Assembly: GCA_036023115.1 (NCBI GenBank)
Contig: JAYKKT010000059.1
Coordinates: 6,837,501 to 6,901,500 of the forward strand
DNA length: 64,000 nucleotides
From: Brasenia schreberi
Lineage: Eukaryota > Streptophyta > Magnoliopsida > Nymphaeales > Cabombaceae
Direction of reading: 5' to 3'
Part shown: positions 47,210-58,999 of the stretch, one piece after another
Layout: every line of letters starts with the position of its first letter
Position numbering within the stretch: the stretch's first letter is position 1
Made by a program: the position numbers and the translations under genes
Notes under the pieces: generated by a model
The model's input: the letters and a program-made list of their open reading frames with translations, nothing else
Database searches by the model: none
What the model was told of the DNA's origin: nothing

Positions 47210-48056
47210 CTTAACCCGAGAAGCAGTTTTTTGGGTTTTCTTAAAAAATTGACCATCCTTTTTGTTATTCTTGCAAACCTTTTGTTTAGTTTATTTTTCT
47301 TTTGGTTGGGTTTGGAGCTAGACCCTATCTCATCTTATACTACTAGCAATTTTTTTTTCTTGTTTTTGCTCATGTGTTTTTACTCTATTGCTAATTTTAG
47401 AGATAATTCAGAAAGGTTAATTTTTGTCCCTAATTTCAGGGCAGTGGTGACCATATTCTATGACGGGAGAAGACTGTTGAGGATAGTTGATATCTTCATT
47501 GGTTCCAAGATTACTGACTTTGCCATAGGTAGGTCCCTAGCCATTACTAACATGTAGTTTACATGTTCTACTATGTTGTCTCCTTCTTTCATTTTAAAGG
47601 AATTGTATTTCTGTAGTAGCAACTATACATGTAGTTTGGCAGTTATATCATATTTGGCTGTTATGAAGTCGAACAACTCTTTTGCGGTCTCATATTCTTC
47701 GAAGACTCTTATCAAGTCATCCTTCATGTATGTCAACATGACAATTCTTACTATTATGTCATCCCTTAGAAATATTTTATACATTTCTATCTGTTGCTCA
47801 GTTGCGTCTCGTGGTGGTGGACGTAAAGTTTCTTTTAATACATACTCAACACCTTCAAGTGTCAGAGCAAGCAAGATTCTTCTCTTCCATGTTTGAAAGT
47901 TCAGACCGTTTAGTTTTTCAATCTTTGTTAATTCCAACACACATATTCTTGAGTTCATTTTTATATGTTTGGCCATTATAATAATTAGACTGTCTAAAAA
48001 GAAAACATTAAATAAACAACAAGACACACATAGCAAGAATCTTATTAGAATGAGTA

Positions 48057-49244
48057 CAAGACATAATCTGTGTGATATCAGAATGTCTTTACATGGACCG
48101 CCCAATGACTGGTTGGTGGATTTACTAAGGAGCAACTAAACATATCTCGAAAGCCAAAGAAGGGCAATGGATCTAAATAAGTACAAACTAAGAGAACATC
48201 AGATGTACATGAAAAATAATACTTTCTTGAATGTTTTGGTTATTAGGTCATTTACAATTTTTGTATAAGGCATACCGGTTGTATTAACTAATGTATTGAG
48301 TATACCGACAATAAAGTGCAATATGATTTCGGTCCCTACCTTAGTAAAGAAAGGTTTTAAAGTTAGGTTTGCTCCTAGCAAAGTAAATGTGGGGAAACAT
48401 GAGAGCATTTGATATAGAACATGGATTCTTCAAATTGAGAATAAATGAAAATGAGAGTTTTACTGCTTTTATTGATTGTTACTTTAATGATGATGTGAAT
48501 GTATGGCATAAATGTTTTGGGCATATAAGTCTAAAAAAGTTGAAGAAATTATCTAACTTTGACTTACTGCCAAGATTTGAGGAAAATACTTTCAACAAGT
48601 GCGAAGCTTGTATACAAGGGAAAATGACAAGAAAAGTTTTTCTAAAAGATACAACAAGGTCAACAACCCTACTAGAGGTCATTGACACAGATTTATATGG
48701 ACCCTTAAGAGTAAGGTTACATTAAAAAAATATTTATTTTATAATATTTATCGATGATTACTCGAGATATATGTATTTATATCTTCTAGCACATATATTT
48801 GAGGCACTTAAAACTTTTAAAAAATATAAGTAGGAAGTTGAAAATCAACTACGGCATTCAATCAAAGTCTTAAGATCATATAGAGGTGGTGAATATACCT
48901 CTGTATAATTTCTAAAATTCTATAAAGAGTTTGGTATTTCAAAGTAAAATACAATGCCTATGACACCTCAATAAAATGATTTAGCTGAAACATATAACGG
49001 GATTTTACTGAACATAACAAGGTCAATGTTAATCGATGCCTCTTTAGTAAGGATATTTTGGGGATAAATAATAAGTACAATGATATACATACTTAATACA
49101 ATACCATGTAAGGTTGTATTCACATTACTATGTGAGATCTGGTTTAGAAGAAAACTCAACCTATGTCATCTTAGGAGGTGGGGATCTGTTGTTCATGTAA
49201 AGATCCTTGATCAATCTAGAGTTAAACTAGACAGTAGGTCATTT

Positions 49245-49282
<38 letters not shown>

Positions 49283-51136
49283 CTGATATCCTAAAGGCTC
49301 AAAGGGATATCAGTTTTATCATAAGGACTACAAACTTATAGAAAGTAGAGAAGTTGAATTCTTAGAAGATACTAAGTGTGAAATCTTGGAAAATAATTAT
49401 GAGTATATTGGCGATCTAGTAGACCTAGATCAGTTATCATTTGAACTCATAAAATACCTTCCTTAAACAACCAAAACTTTAAGTGGATATAAAAGGCTTA
49501 GGGCCACTCTATCTTACTTAAAGGACTATCACACTTATCTTACTGAAAAAGTATTTAATTTGGTGGATTTAGATGAGTTGACTGATAACTTGACTTATCA
49601 ACAAATTATGAACTTATCGGAAGCAATAGACCGGGAGAAAGCTATGGATGAGAAAATTGAATCCATTGACAAAAACCAAGTCTAAGAATTGACTCATTTA
49701 CCAAAAGGAAGCAAAGCATAAGTTGTAAATGAGTTTTGAAAAAGAAATATAAGGTTGATGGTTCAATCAATAAGTTTAAAGTGAGGTTCGTTGCAAAAGG
49801 TTTCTCGCAAAAGGAGGGGATAGATTATATTGAGACATATTACCTTATTTCAAAATTTATATCTATAAGGATAATCTTAGTGATATCTGCATATTATGAT
49901 TTGGACTTATATAAGTTAGATTTAAATATAGCTTTTCTAAATGAAGATTTAAATGAAATCATATACATGCAGCAGTCTGAAGGATATATAGTTGAAGGCC
50001 AGGAAAATAAAGTATATAGGTTGAAAAATTTCATACGTGGCCTGAAACAATCACCTTATCAATAGTATTTGACTTTTCAAAATTCCATTATTGAACTTGG
50101 GTTTATGGCTAATGAGCTTGATCACTCTGTGTATGTTTGGAACAGTGGAAGCCACTTTGTGATCTTATCGTTATATATAAATGATATATTGTTGACTAAG
50201 AATGATAATGAGATGATTGTGAAAACCATTATAAAAGGGTGAATGAAAGTCTACTATTACACCCATTATAAAAGGGGTCAAACTAAGTAAGGTTGATTAT
50301 CCCGGTGAAGGAGACGATAAGCTTAACGTTCCTTATATAAAAGCTGTGGAAAACTTTATGTATATTATGTTGTGTACAAGACATGATATCAGCTTCATTG
50401 TTGGTCTTGTGAGCAGATATCAAAGTAATTTTGGGTGAAAACATTGGATAGTTGTAATAGCTGTAAAAAGGATTTTAAGATATCTAAAATAAACAAAAGA
50501 CTTGAAACTATGTTTTTAAGTAGATGAACTAAAAGTGGTAGGATAATCATATTATGATTTTATTAAGAGCAAAGATGACAACAAATCAACATCGAGACAA
50601 ATATTCTTATTTGGAGGTGGTGATGTTTCTTGGGCATATAAGAAAGAGGGTTTTGTAACATTGCCTACATAAGAAGTTGAGTATGTGGCTTGCTGCATGG
50701 CTGCAACGAGTGTCGTCTAGATAAGCTACTTTATACAAGATTTGAAGTTGGGGATAGAAGACAAGCTAGTTATCATTTACTATGACAACGCAACAATTAC
50801 TCTTATTAAGAGTTGAGCTGAAACTCCAAAAGCAAGCATATAATGGTTAAATATCACTATGTTCATGATATGGTTATGAAAAAGAAAATATTCATCTCAT
50901 ACATGCCAACTCATAATATGTTGGTAGACCCCTTGACTAAAAGCATAACAAAAGATCTTTTCTCAAAACATGTTACAAACATAGGTTTGAGATATGTTTG
51001 ACTATTGTGTAGGTAAAAAAATAAAAGTAATGATTGCAATAACAATCATGACTTGACATTAAATGAAAAAAACCCGCAAAAGTGAGAGGTTAAACAAGTA
51101 TGTCAGTTCACTTGGATCAAATGACCAAGTGAGAGA
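48057..51136 (+). mobile_element. Copia element C (plus strand, 5'-truncated)
   Basis: Begins abruptly in the protease-side region, matching element A from about 12779. Then GAG-pre-integrase (48387-48725, WHKCFGHIS...CEACIQGK), integrase (48725-49250), linker (49290-49690), RT (49736-50240, KKKYKVDGSINKFK and a YINDILL at the catalytic site, so Asp is lost) and RNase H to the end of pol (50290-51000). A purine tract (AAGTGAGAGA) ends at 51136. Gag, leader and 5' LTR are missing. Many stops. Confidence 0.9.
49246..49279. repeat. (TA)n in copia C integrase tail
   Basis: A TA tract of about 34 bases interrupts the segment equivalent to 13960-13980 in element A. Confidence 0.93.
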
Positions 51137-51586
51137 TGTAAGTAAATAAGTGGTCATTCTTGACAATTTTAGAATAAAAACGGTTGAACTGGTCATCCAG
51201 ACGTTATTTGTGAAAGGATTGCAGTAAAGGAGGCTGTAACGGCCATCACTGGCCGAAACCGTTAAGCGGTTACGGTACTTATCCGTAACCGACCGGATAC
51301 GGGCTCTAGAAAAAGAGAATAAAACACCTAATAGAGAATGCAGAAGGAAAATAGAGCAGACATTGCTCTATAAATACAGAGCAATGAAAGAGAATAAAAC
51401 ACCCGAATACAAGTAGAAATTCCTCTAAGGCAAATCCAAGTGTGAAGAAACCTTGAAACACAAGTTCACATGTGCCTTTTCATCTCTTACTGTGTACGTG
51501 ACTAAAGCTTCAAAGAGCTCGTGCAGAGGATGCCGAAAAGTTAACCAAAATCGTCAAGCACATCGAAGAGTCGACGGAAAATGCCA
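51137..51586 (+). repeat. 3' LTR of copia C (450 bp)
   Basis: Starts TGTAAGTAAAT after the purine tract and ends ATGCCA. Its U3 is dense in AACGGTT, CCGTTA and CGGTTA words. A TATA box (51369-51376) lies between inverted arms CATTGCTC (51361-51368) and GAGCAATG (51379-51386). Sequence shared with unit I resumes at 51587. Confidence 0.85.
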
Positions 51587-52982
51587 CTCTTAGTGCAAAG
51601 TGGAGAACGTTCTACTTGTGGGCGTCAGAGAGCCCTACCGGTGAGATAAGGCTCGGGGTGCAAAGTGGAGAACTCTGTGATTCTGCATCTTCGTTTCCTT
51701 CGGCATACGGAACACGCAATTATTTTCTCCATCCTCTCTCTACTTTGTTTTATTTCATTTCATTAAAAATGTTGGCTTCTAAAAACTCGATAATGATCTC
51801 TGTGTTACGTGTAAATTACCTCGATTCCTCACACTAGTATATACTCATTTAATGAGTTCTTATTACAGCCGATATTTTTGACTTACATGCATCAGCATAG
51901 ACAAACCCATTGGGACTTGCTACAACGAGCCACACCTTGTAGATCGAAAATGCATGGAATCATGTTAGTAGAGATCTTGGGGACGTGGTTCTTTTAAGCA
52001 ATGTTGTAATTAGGGTATTGGTACCCATATTATATAAGACAATGATACATGATAATCGTATTGTATCATATAATATGATAAATTAAAATATTACAAAATA
52101 AAAAACATAAAAATCATAAAAGTCAAAAAATTATAATGTATCATAATACTTCGTATCATGCTATACGAGATATATCGTACGATCCAATACTTATATAACA
52201 ATATATCATATGATGCATTATGATACAGGTATGATACATGTCCATTATAATACGTATACTCAAATCGTATCAGTTCAGGTATGAATACACGATATTTATA
52301 ACATTCTTTTTTTAAGTACTTTACAGTCGACCTCGTCCAATCTTTTTGTTAGACAATGACGCCCAGGTGTAAACACAAGAGACTCGTGGCAGACCAAGCG
52401 TGGTCCTAACTTTTCTATGGAGGCCCTTGGTTTATGTATTAAAGTTTATAAGAAAAGATGATATTCCAATTTCACTAAACTAATAAATGTGTATGATGTG
52501 TTCCCGTTTCAGACTTACCATCAAAAGGGAAAGCCCACGCTAACATAGACACACAAAGGTGTGTGTAAATACTTCGTACAGTGGGAATAGAATATCGACA
52601 AATCCGTACGTACAAACTAGGTTGTGCAATCTTCTTCTGCCTTGAATGGTAACTGATCATCAACCGGATTTAAAACCTTATCTTCAGTACAAATTACGCT
52701 GCATATCCACCACATACAAATAGCTCCATCATCTTGTTTAATGCTTAAGTAGATATGGCTGAGGTCGCAGAACGTCGTCGGCAGAATACCTTATTTAATG
52801 TTTCTTGGCACTTTCTCGTAAATCAATTATGCATAATTGCTACAGAGAGGAGAAGCAAATAGCTCCATCGATCGCACACTCTAGGCTAGCTTTAAAGGAA
52901 GAGTTTGCAAAGAGGTTGATGAGTGTTGTATAACTTGTTGCTTCGCCCATAATGCGAAATAGTTATTCACAAGCTAGTTCTG
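51587..52982. promoter_or_regulatory. MYB-3 upstream region
   Basis: Aligns with 17952-19027 upstream of MYB-1. It has an extra AT-rich palindromic insertion (about 52020-52290) and an extra ~95-base stretch near 52450-52545. An ATG at 52755 opens a short frame that stops before the MYB start. No TATA box could be assigned. Confidence 0.5.
52020..52290. mobile_element. MITE-like AT-rich palindromic insertion
   Basis: About 270 bases rich in GTATCAT and ATGATAC words in both orientations, with imperfect inverted ends (GTATTGGTACC and GTATCAGTTCAGGTATGAATAC-type ends). Unit I carries only short remnants at this site. A small non-autonomous DNA transposon is likely but unproven. Confidence 0.4.
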
Positions 52983-54314
52983 ATGGCTCCACCATCTTGC
53001 AGTCTAGGCATTCGAAGGGGCGCATGGAGCAAAGAGGAGGACGTTTTGCTTCAAAGATGCGTTGAGAAATACGGCGACGGAAACTGGCATCTAGTTCCTT
53101 CAAGATCAGGCACAGTCAAATACTTCTCCTGCTACTGTCTCTTTTTTCCTTTTATTTTTTGGCTATAAGACGGTAACGGTGGCATCACATTTATGAACCT
53201 GTTGCACTGAACTTGTGAATTTACTTGGGGCATGCCTTTACGCGTTCCTTTTTAGAGATTGTGAACTTTTTCATGATTTATCAGAAGCAATGATTAATAT
53301 ATACGAAAAACACGATCCGCTAGATGTCTTCTCTCACAAAAATGACGAATAAAGAAAAGTTACAAAGGAATAAAGATAGAAATTACTTTTTTTCCGTGCA
53401 GGTCTTCGCAGATGTCGCAAGAGTTGCAGATTGAGATGGCAACATCACCAAGTCCTATGCAACTCTTTGTGGTTCCTTAAACCATATAATAACCTCCACA
53501 ATAAATCGTTTTCCATACTATTAGGATCAGCTACAGCTACTTTCTGCTTGAACTAAGTCTCATGTTGTATTAGTGTTTAACTTGAGAAAACAAGATCATA
53601 TTTTATTGTTTCTCCTCACTTGGGAAGTCTTCTCCTAAAAACCCATAATTCATTAAAATAATATATTAAAGAACAGTAGCAGGTGTATTGTTTCGGTTAC
53701 TTGAGAGGTCTTTCTCAAAAACGATAGTTCATCAAAATATTAGATTAAACGAGTCCTAGCATGTATTTGGTTTAGCAGTTTTTCCTATATATTATATGTT
53801 ACCGAACTCTTGATTCTCTTTCTTTTGAAAAGGGTAATCTGATCATGACAGACGGTCTTAAATTTTTTCACAGGTGGTCGTTGATCGCAGGAAGATTACC
53901 GGGAAGAACAGCCAACGACGTAAAAAAATTTTGGAATTGTCACTTAACAAAAAGATGACTTCCCAGCCAGCAGTGAGAGATGAAACTCCGTCTCCTTCAG
54001 TAGTGGTTCCCACAAAGCCCCAAGGCCGAAGATTCACAGCTGTGGTAGCCCATTTCGGCACCTTCTCTCCTTTTCTCATCTCATCACCAAAGCCACAGCC
54101 TTCAAAGAATCCTCCTACAAAGGCTCCTTTGATTGATCACAGCATTATGCTGTCGGGACACCAACTCTTCCGGGATCAAGCTCAAGAGAATTCATGGTTA
54201 CATGAGATGCTAAACCTGGTCAGTGATGGTGAGGATTTCATCTCCATTGATAAGCCAGATTTTGACTGGGGAGACTTGGATGATGGTTTCACAGCTTTGG
54301 GTTTCATTCCATAA
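52983..54314 (+). pseudogene. R2R3-MYB pseudogene MYB-3
   Basis: Third subgroup-6 MYB copy. Exon 1 (52983-53109, 127 nt) is intact and starts [20 protein letters not shown], followed by a GC donor as in MYB-1. Exon 2 starts at 53402 but after ~39 bases (RRCRKSCRLRW region) a ~100-base deletion has removed its remainder and donor. Exon 3 (from 53874) keeps [13 protein letters not shown], then one base is missing near 53945, giving a stop at 53956-53958. The original C-terminal frame continues open to 54314 and ends GFTALGFIP. It cannot encode a two-repeat MYB; at best exon 1 read-through would give part of R2. Confidence 0.95.
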
Positions 54315-56879
54315 TGGGTGCTGAAGCATTATAGACAGTACTGTCTGCAATGATAATTGATAGACATTTAATTTTCCTTCAGTACATTTCTCTCTTTGGC
54401 GGGTTGTCTATCTAAACTAAATTGCCTCTAAAAAGATAAAAAGTACTTTGGTAGTGCTGCATTTGCTATTGTGCCCAATTCATGTCTCTTGAGCTTGCCT
54501 CAAGGTACAACATTGTCTGGCTTTATTTGGGATGAGGTAGTTGATGCAGATTATTTCCAAAATTAGTTGGGTCAAAAGTCATTAACATCCACGAAATGAC
54601 ATGATTGAATGGCTTAATGTCACGAGAAAGCTGAATCCGAATGACTATTTGGCTGCCAACCCAAAGTGGAAAGAACGCGTTCACGGAAGGACCAACTCAG
54701 ATGGCCATGGAAGTCTGTACAGGGTCACGAATGCAGGAGCCTCCATGACCCTTGTGGTAGGTGAAAAGATATTCAAGCCACTCTCTTAACGCTTTTAACA
54801 TGGTTAGTGGATGCAACTTTTCACCGTTGGAAGGTACAACTATCTCGAGAACGTGACATATATGTCTTTGTTTGTGTCCAGCTGGACCAAAGAAATCGAA
54901 CTCATAACTACGGTTGATGGCACACCATTTTTGCTGTCTACCTACTTTTTTTTATATCAAAATTAGTCTTCATTATTTTCTTTTTTCTTTCCTACCCAAT
55001 TTCAGGAAGGATCTCTACGACCCATTTTTACTGTCCACACTCTTTTTCTTAATATCAAAATTACTCATTATTTTCTCTCTTTTTCCTACCCAATTCCTAT
55101 CTCTCTTTTGTTCGATCTCTTTACCTCTTTACTCTAATGACTAATATTTTATTTGTTTTTACCATTGTTATCCTTTAACAACTGGACAACACCCTCTTAT
55201 AAATCTCGCCCAAGAAAAAAAGAATCATGAAAAATGAAATTAATAACAAAAAAACAGAAGAAAATCAAGAAATATAAGAATATATTTTTAAGATCAACAC
55301 GCGAAACAAGAAGAGACACGACTAAGAAAAAATACCTTTTTCTTCTTCTTTTTTCCTTTTCTTTCTTATTTTTTTGGTCGGATTCGAAGCACTATAAGAT
55401 AGTGGATGGTTCAATATCACACATTGGATCAAGCTTCGAGTCATGGATCGCTAGAGACATAAATGGTGTGAGACGATGGACCATAAATAAGAAGCTGTAG
55501 AGAGAGAATGAGAGAGTTGAAGATAGTAAGGAGCACCGAGATAATTTTTAAATTTTAACAGGAGCAAAATTGAAATCATGGTAAAAAAAGATTTTGTGAA
55601 TACTAAAAAAGATGTACGCGTGTCAATTTTGTTAATAAGAGCTACCTTAAATGGCATGAGTGCAAGCCTTTTAATAGCATGGTTAAATAATCAAATGGTA
55701 TTAACAATGAGAACTTGCTATGTGGCCTCTCGTATCAACGAAAACTGCATATATATATATATATAATTCCGAACAAATTTTAAGAAATTTGAACTCCTTA
55801 TATTGATTTTTCGGATTTTCATTGAAAATTGATTACATGCAAGGCAATTATCCTCCTCTACCCATTAATAGGTCAACCACTAAGGTGTAGACATTGATGA
55901 TGATTATCTTGTCGGCTATTCGTACTGTACTAAGTTGTGAATGAAGATGTTTCATTAATTTGAATCCCTTTAACCAAAATTGAACGGGGTTAGGACCTAG
56001 CTGGAACTGAAACTAGTCAAACTAGACATGATGCTAGAGACTATCAAGTTCAGTTCCAGTTCCATCATAGATCCGGAATCAATGGTTCCACACTACTGGT
56101 TCTGTATAACTTTTATATTTCTTTTAAAGGAAACCATTGTAATGTTTTTTCAATTCCATGTACTTTATGACTCAAACCGGAACCATAACCTATGGTTCAG
56201 AACCGAGAACCAACTGGTACCGGTTTGGTTCCAGTTCCTAGTTCTAGCCAGTCCTTTGTCGAACCATGTTACAGTAGGTGCATCTTTCTCCTTGTCGGAC
56301 GAGTTGCTCGTGTGACATTTGGGATTGTTTTAGTCAATTTTGTTCTCTAGATGCTCGAACGGCTGTGATTAGCTACATATTGATCTCAATTGACCAACCC
56401 TTTTCTTTTAATAGGTTTAGGACAACCCGAGCAAACCCTCACCAGTGTATCAAACTCCAGATCTACATAGTGAGGTAATGCTATATGTATGTGTGTATAT
56501 ATGTATATGGGAGGCCGAAGCCTAACACGCAGTCACCCTTCGAAAATCCCTATGGTGAGGTAATGCTATAGTAGTAAAAGAAGACTTCTTTGCACACACA
56601 CACACACATATATATGACGTAAATTTACTTGTTCTGTTAAAACGGAACGGTGCCGTTGAGCTTTGAATCTTGTAGCAAGGCCTCATGAAAAAAATTACAA
56701 AGATTACAGAAAAATAGAGGAGAGGAAGAAGATATTTGTAGTGATATATGATTATTGTTCTCATTTCTTTTATTTATATCTCTGTTTACTATAACATTAT
56801 TAGATGTCTATTACTACTAGTAGAAATAGCACCCTACCTTAATTAGTTGTATGAATTTGAAAATAGTTTTATTTATAAA
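54315..56879. other. MYB-3 3' flank
   Basis: Aligns with 20635-23300. It contains the small frame 54601-54789, one 97-base unit, T-rich tracts and the GGTTCC-rich stretch (about 55980-56260). The short frames at 54914-56764 are not shared as frames with unit I. No gene seen. Confidence 0.6.
54601..54789 (+). CDS. Small conserved ORF downstream of MYB-3 (62 aa), unknown
   Basis: Starts MIEWLNVTRKLNPNDYLAAN; third copy of the frame at 20890-21072, with two extra codons. No recognised domain. Confidence 0.3.
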   Translation: MIEWLNVTRKLNPNDYLAANPKWKERVHGRTNSDGHGSLYRVTNAGASMTLVVGEKIFKPLS

Positions 56880-57899
56880 ATAAAATGGTTCATACAATAT
56901 GGAAGCGGGTCCTCCTTCCATATTGCATGACAGTTATCATTAAGGCCTTATGTGTATGGAAAGCTACACAATCGAGTTTCTTAAATGACCAAGAAACAAT
57001 AATACCTCCAAACAAAAAAGTATGACCAACCGTTGATTTGTAGTCATCATTACTTACAACAAAATTAGTATTGGAGTATTTGATTATTTTTAATTTATGT
57101 ACTTTATAGCACAATCTTAAGTCCCTTGTTCCTTTTATAAATCTCAAATCCTCTTAACGACAACCTAATGTTGTCAATGATGATTACTTTGATATCTAAT
57201 CACAAGACCAATATTAAAACTGATATTAGGTTTCATACACAACATAATAGGTTTGGTTTCTCTTTTCTATCACTTGAACAATCAACTTTATTTAGCTTGA
57301 CCACATTGGCAATGAGTATGCTAGCAAACTTACAATCACCCATTCTAAATTTCTTTATGATATAGTTCATATCTCTCTCTCAACTTAGATTTAATAATCT
57401 AGACTCTCTATTATGGGTAATCTTTATATCCTAGATATAGGATGCCTCTCTGATATCTTTCATCTCGAACTTTGAGCTTAACTATAACTTAGTCTTTGCA
57501 ATTGTATCATTATCATTGCCAATCAATAAAATATCATCTACATGATGACAAAGTGGCTCTCACTATTATAAATATAGACAATGATCAAGTTGATTAGTTA
57601 CAAACCCAAGTTTTACAATGGCATTTTGAAAAGTCAAATATCATTGATAAGGTGATTACTTTATATCATGTATGGATCTTTTTAACCTATATATCATATC
57701 ATCGTGACCTTTGATTACATACCTTTCTATTTATATCATTATTACTTGTAAAGATGTCATTCTTATTATACTCTAAGAATTCAACATCTCACTCCAAGGT
57801 CCTTGTGATTAAATTTATATCCTTTTCAATATCATATAAGGATATACCACAAAGATATACTATTTAGTTTATCTCTAGATGAGTCTAAGACCTTTACAT
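56880..57899 (-). mobile_element. Copia fragment, RNase H to linker (unit III/IV border)
   Basis: Minus-strand remnant: RNase H (57147-56890, with FVVSNDDYKSTVGHTFLFGG), RT C-terminal part (57170-57700) and integrase linker (57750-57890). The last ~150 bases are the counterpart of 1-150. Confidence 0.82.
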
Positions 57900-58960
57900 A
57901 TGCCAGGAAGTCCACCTAAACCCAGGTCGTAATAATAAAGCCCACCCAAAATCTAGTCGTGGTAGTATCATGGTTTAGACCAGTTTGAGAAGGCCATGCT
58001 CGATTAGATACGTCTAGACCTGGAATCTGTTCATACCTGGTTTGTATCTCTCTTTATATACAAAGAGAGAAATCGTGCAACCTCTAACACATGTATACTC
58101 ATTTCATTCTTTACTTTTGATCTATCTATCTATCTATATATATATAGGTTTGCCATGTATAATGTGCAATGATGCGCAGATGCACTAACAGCTGGATCAC
58201 ATTATGCATAAACAACTCGAAGGCAGCAGTGAGCACCTATTTGTATTTGTAATGAGTATATATATATATATATATATATATATTCTCACAAAAATATGGT
58301 TTTCGTTTTTGACACATTAGGACAAAATTCTCATTCTATAAAATCAAGTCCTTAGGTTTTTGTCTTAAAGATAACACGGTGCAGCTCATAACAGTAATAT
58401 CCAATACCAGTCCAAGTATCCTGGTCCCAACTTTAAATGGGATTAGACTTGATTTTGGTTTTGTTGACTAATGAAATTCAGATCAATTACTACCAACTAC
58501 ATCAGCCAAAAATCTATTGAGATAAATTAAATCTGATCCGGTTAATACAACAGCGCATTGTAAGGGATTGGAGTTGATGATGGTAATAATTAAGGCAATT
58601 TCGATAAGGTGAATATATAGAGAAATTAATATTCATGATGAGTGCAGCACAGTGTGTTTAAGGTTGGAGTTCTAATCTATCCACAAGTTTCTCGATTTCT
58701 TCTAATAAGTTTTTTGTTTCTTTAATACTTATCATTGGGTGTATATAAATATCAACAGGTGAGCAACGAGGTGTGAGATTTGTTAATTTTGGTTTTCTGC
58801 AGCCTCTGGTTTAAAAGTACCAAAAGAGAAATAAAATGAACGTTACATGAGGAACCGCCAAGATTAAAACACCTCAAGAAGTCATTACGTTTCTGTACTC
58901 AAACAATCCAAAGAGTGCATCAAAAGATCAAAAACCAAGACTCCGAGAGAGAGAGACACC
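57900..58960. other. Conserved non-coding flank, third copy
   Basis: Near-identical to 151-1258, with a shorter CTAT tract, a (TA)n tract at about 58257-58282, and a small deletion near 58720 relative to unit I. No gene seen. Confidence 0.6.
58048..58069. promoter_or_regulatory. Palindrome enclosing a TATA-like core
   Basis: Identical to 299-320. Confidence 0.5.
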
Positions 58961-58999
58961 ATTAATTATCCGAAGAATTACTTGAGACCGACTCATAGT

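Larger units (their letters stand above)
43505..48056 (-). mobile_element. Copia element B (minus strand)
   Basis: 3' LTR at 43505-43944, then going up: hairpin UTR (about 44080-44020), RNase H (44840-44090), RT (45480-44900, with LSLYIDDILLTEND: YIDD in place of YVDD), linker (45947-45579), integrase (46500-45959, QQNCVAKRYNKT), GAG-pre-integrase (46700-46560), protease (about 47060, NFGATRHIS, Asp replaced by Asn), zinc knuckle (47209-47168) and gag (47960-47600). The 5' LTR and leader are absent: at about 48056 it meets element C head to head. Less decayed than the other minus-strand copies. Confidence 0.92.

Noticed and set aside
47623..48135. 170-codon minus-strand frame as one gag protein
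   Set aside because: The first ~50 codons are the antisense of element C across the head-to-head junction; only the part from about 47960 down is gag.
43505..51586. A single copia element inverted internally rather than two elements
   Set aside because: LTRs B and C differ too much to be the two LTRs of one recent element, and the protease-to-RNase H segment occurs twice; two elements fit better.
53874..54314. 146-codon frame starting [11 protein letters not shown] as a separate gene
   Set aside because: It is MYB-3 exon 3 read out of frame at its start, then in the original frame after the one-base deletion.
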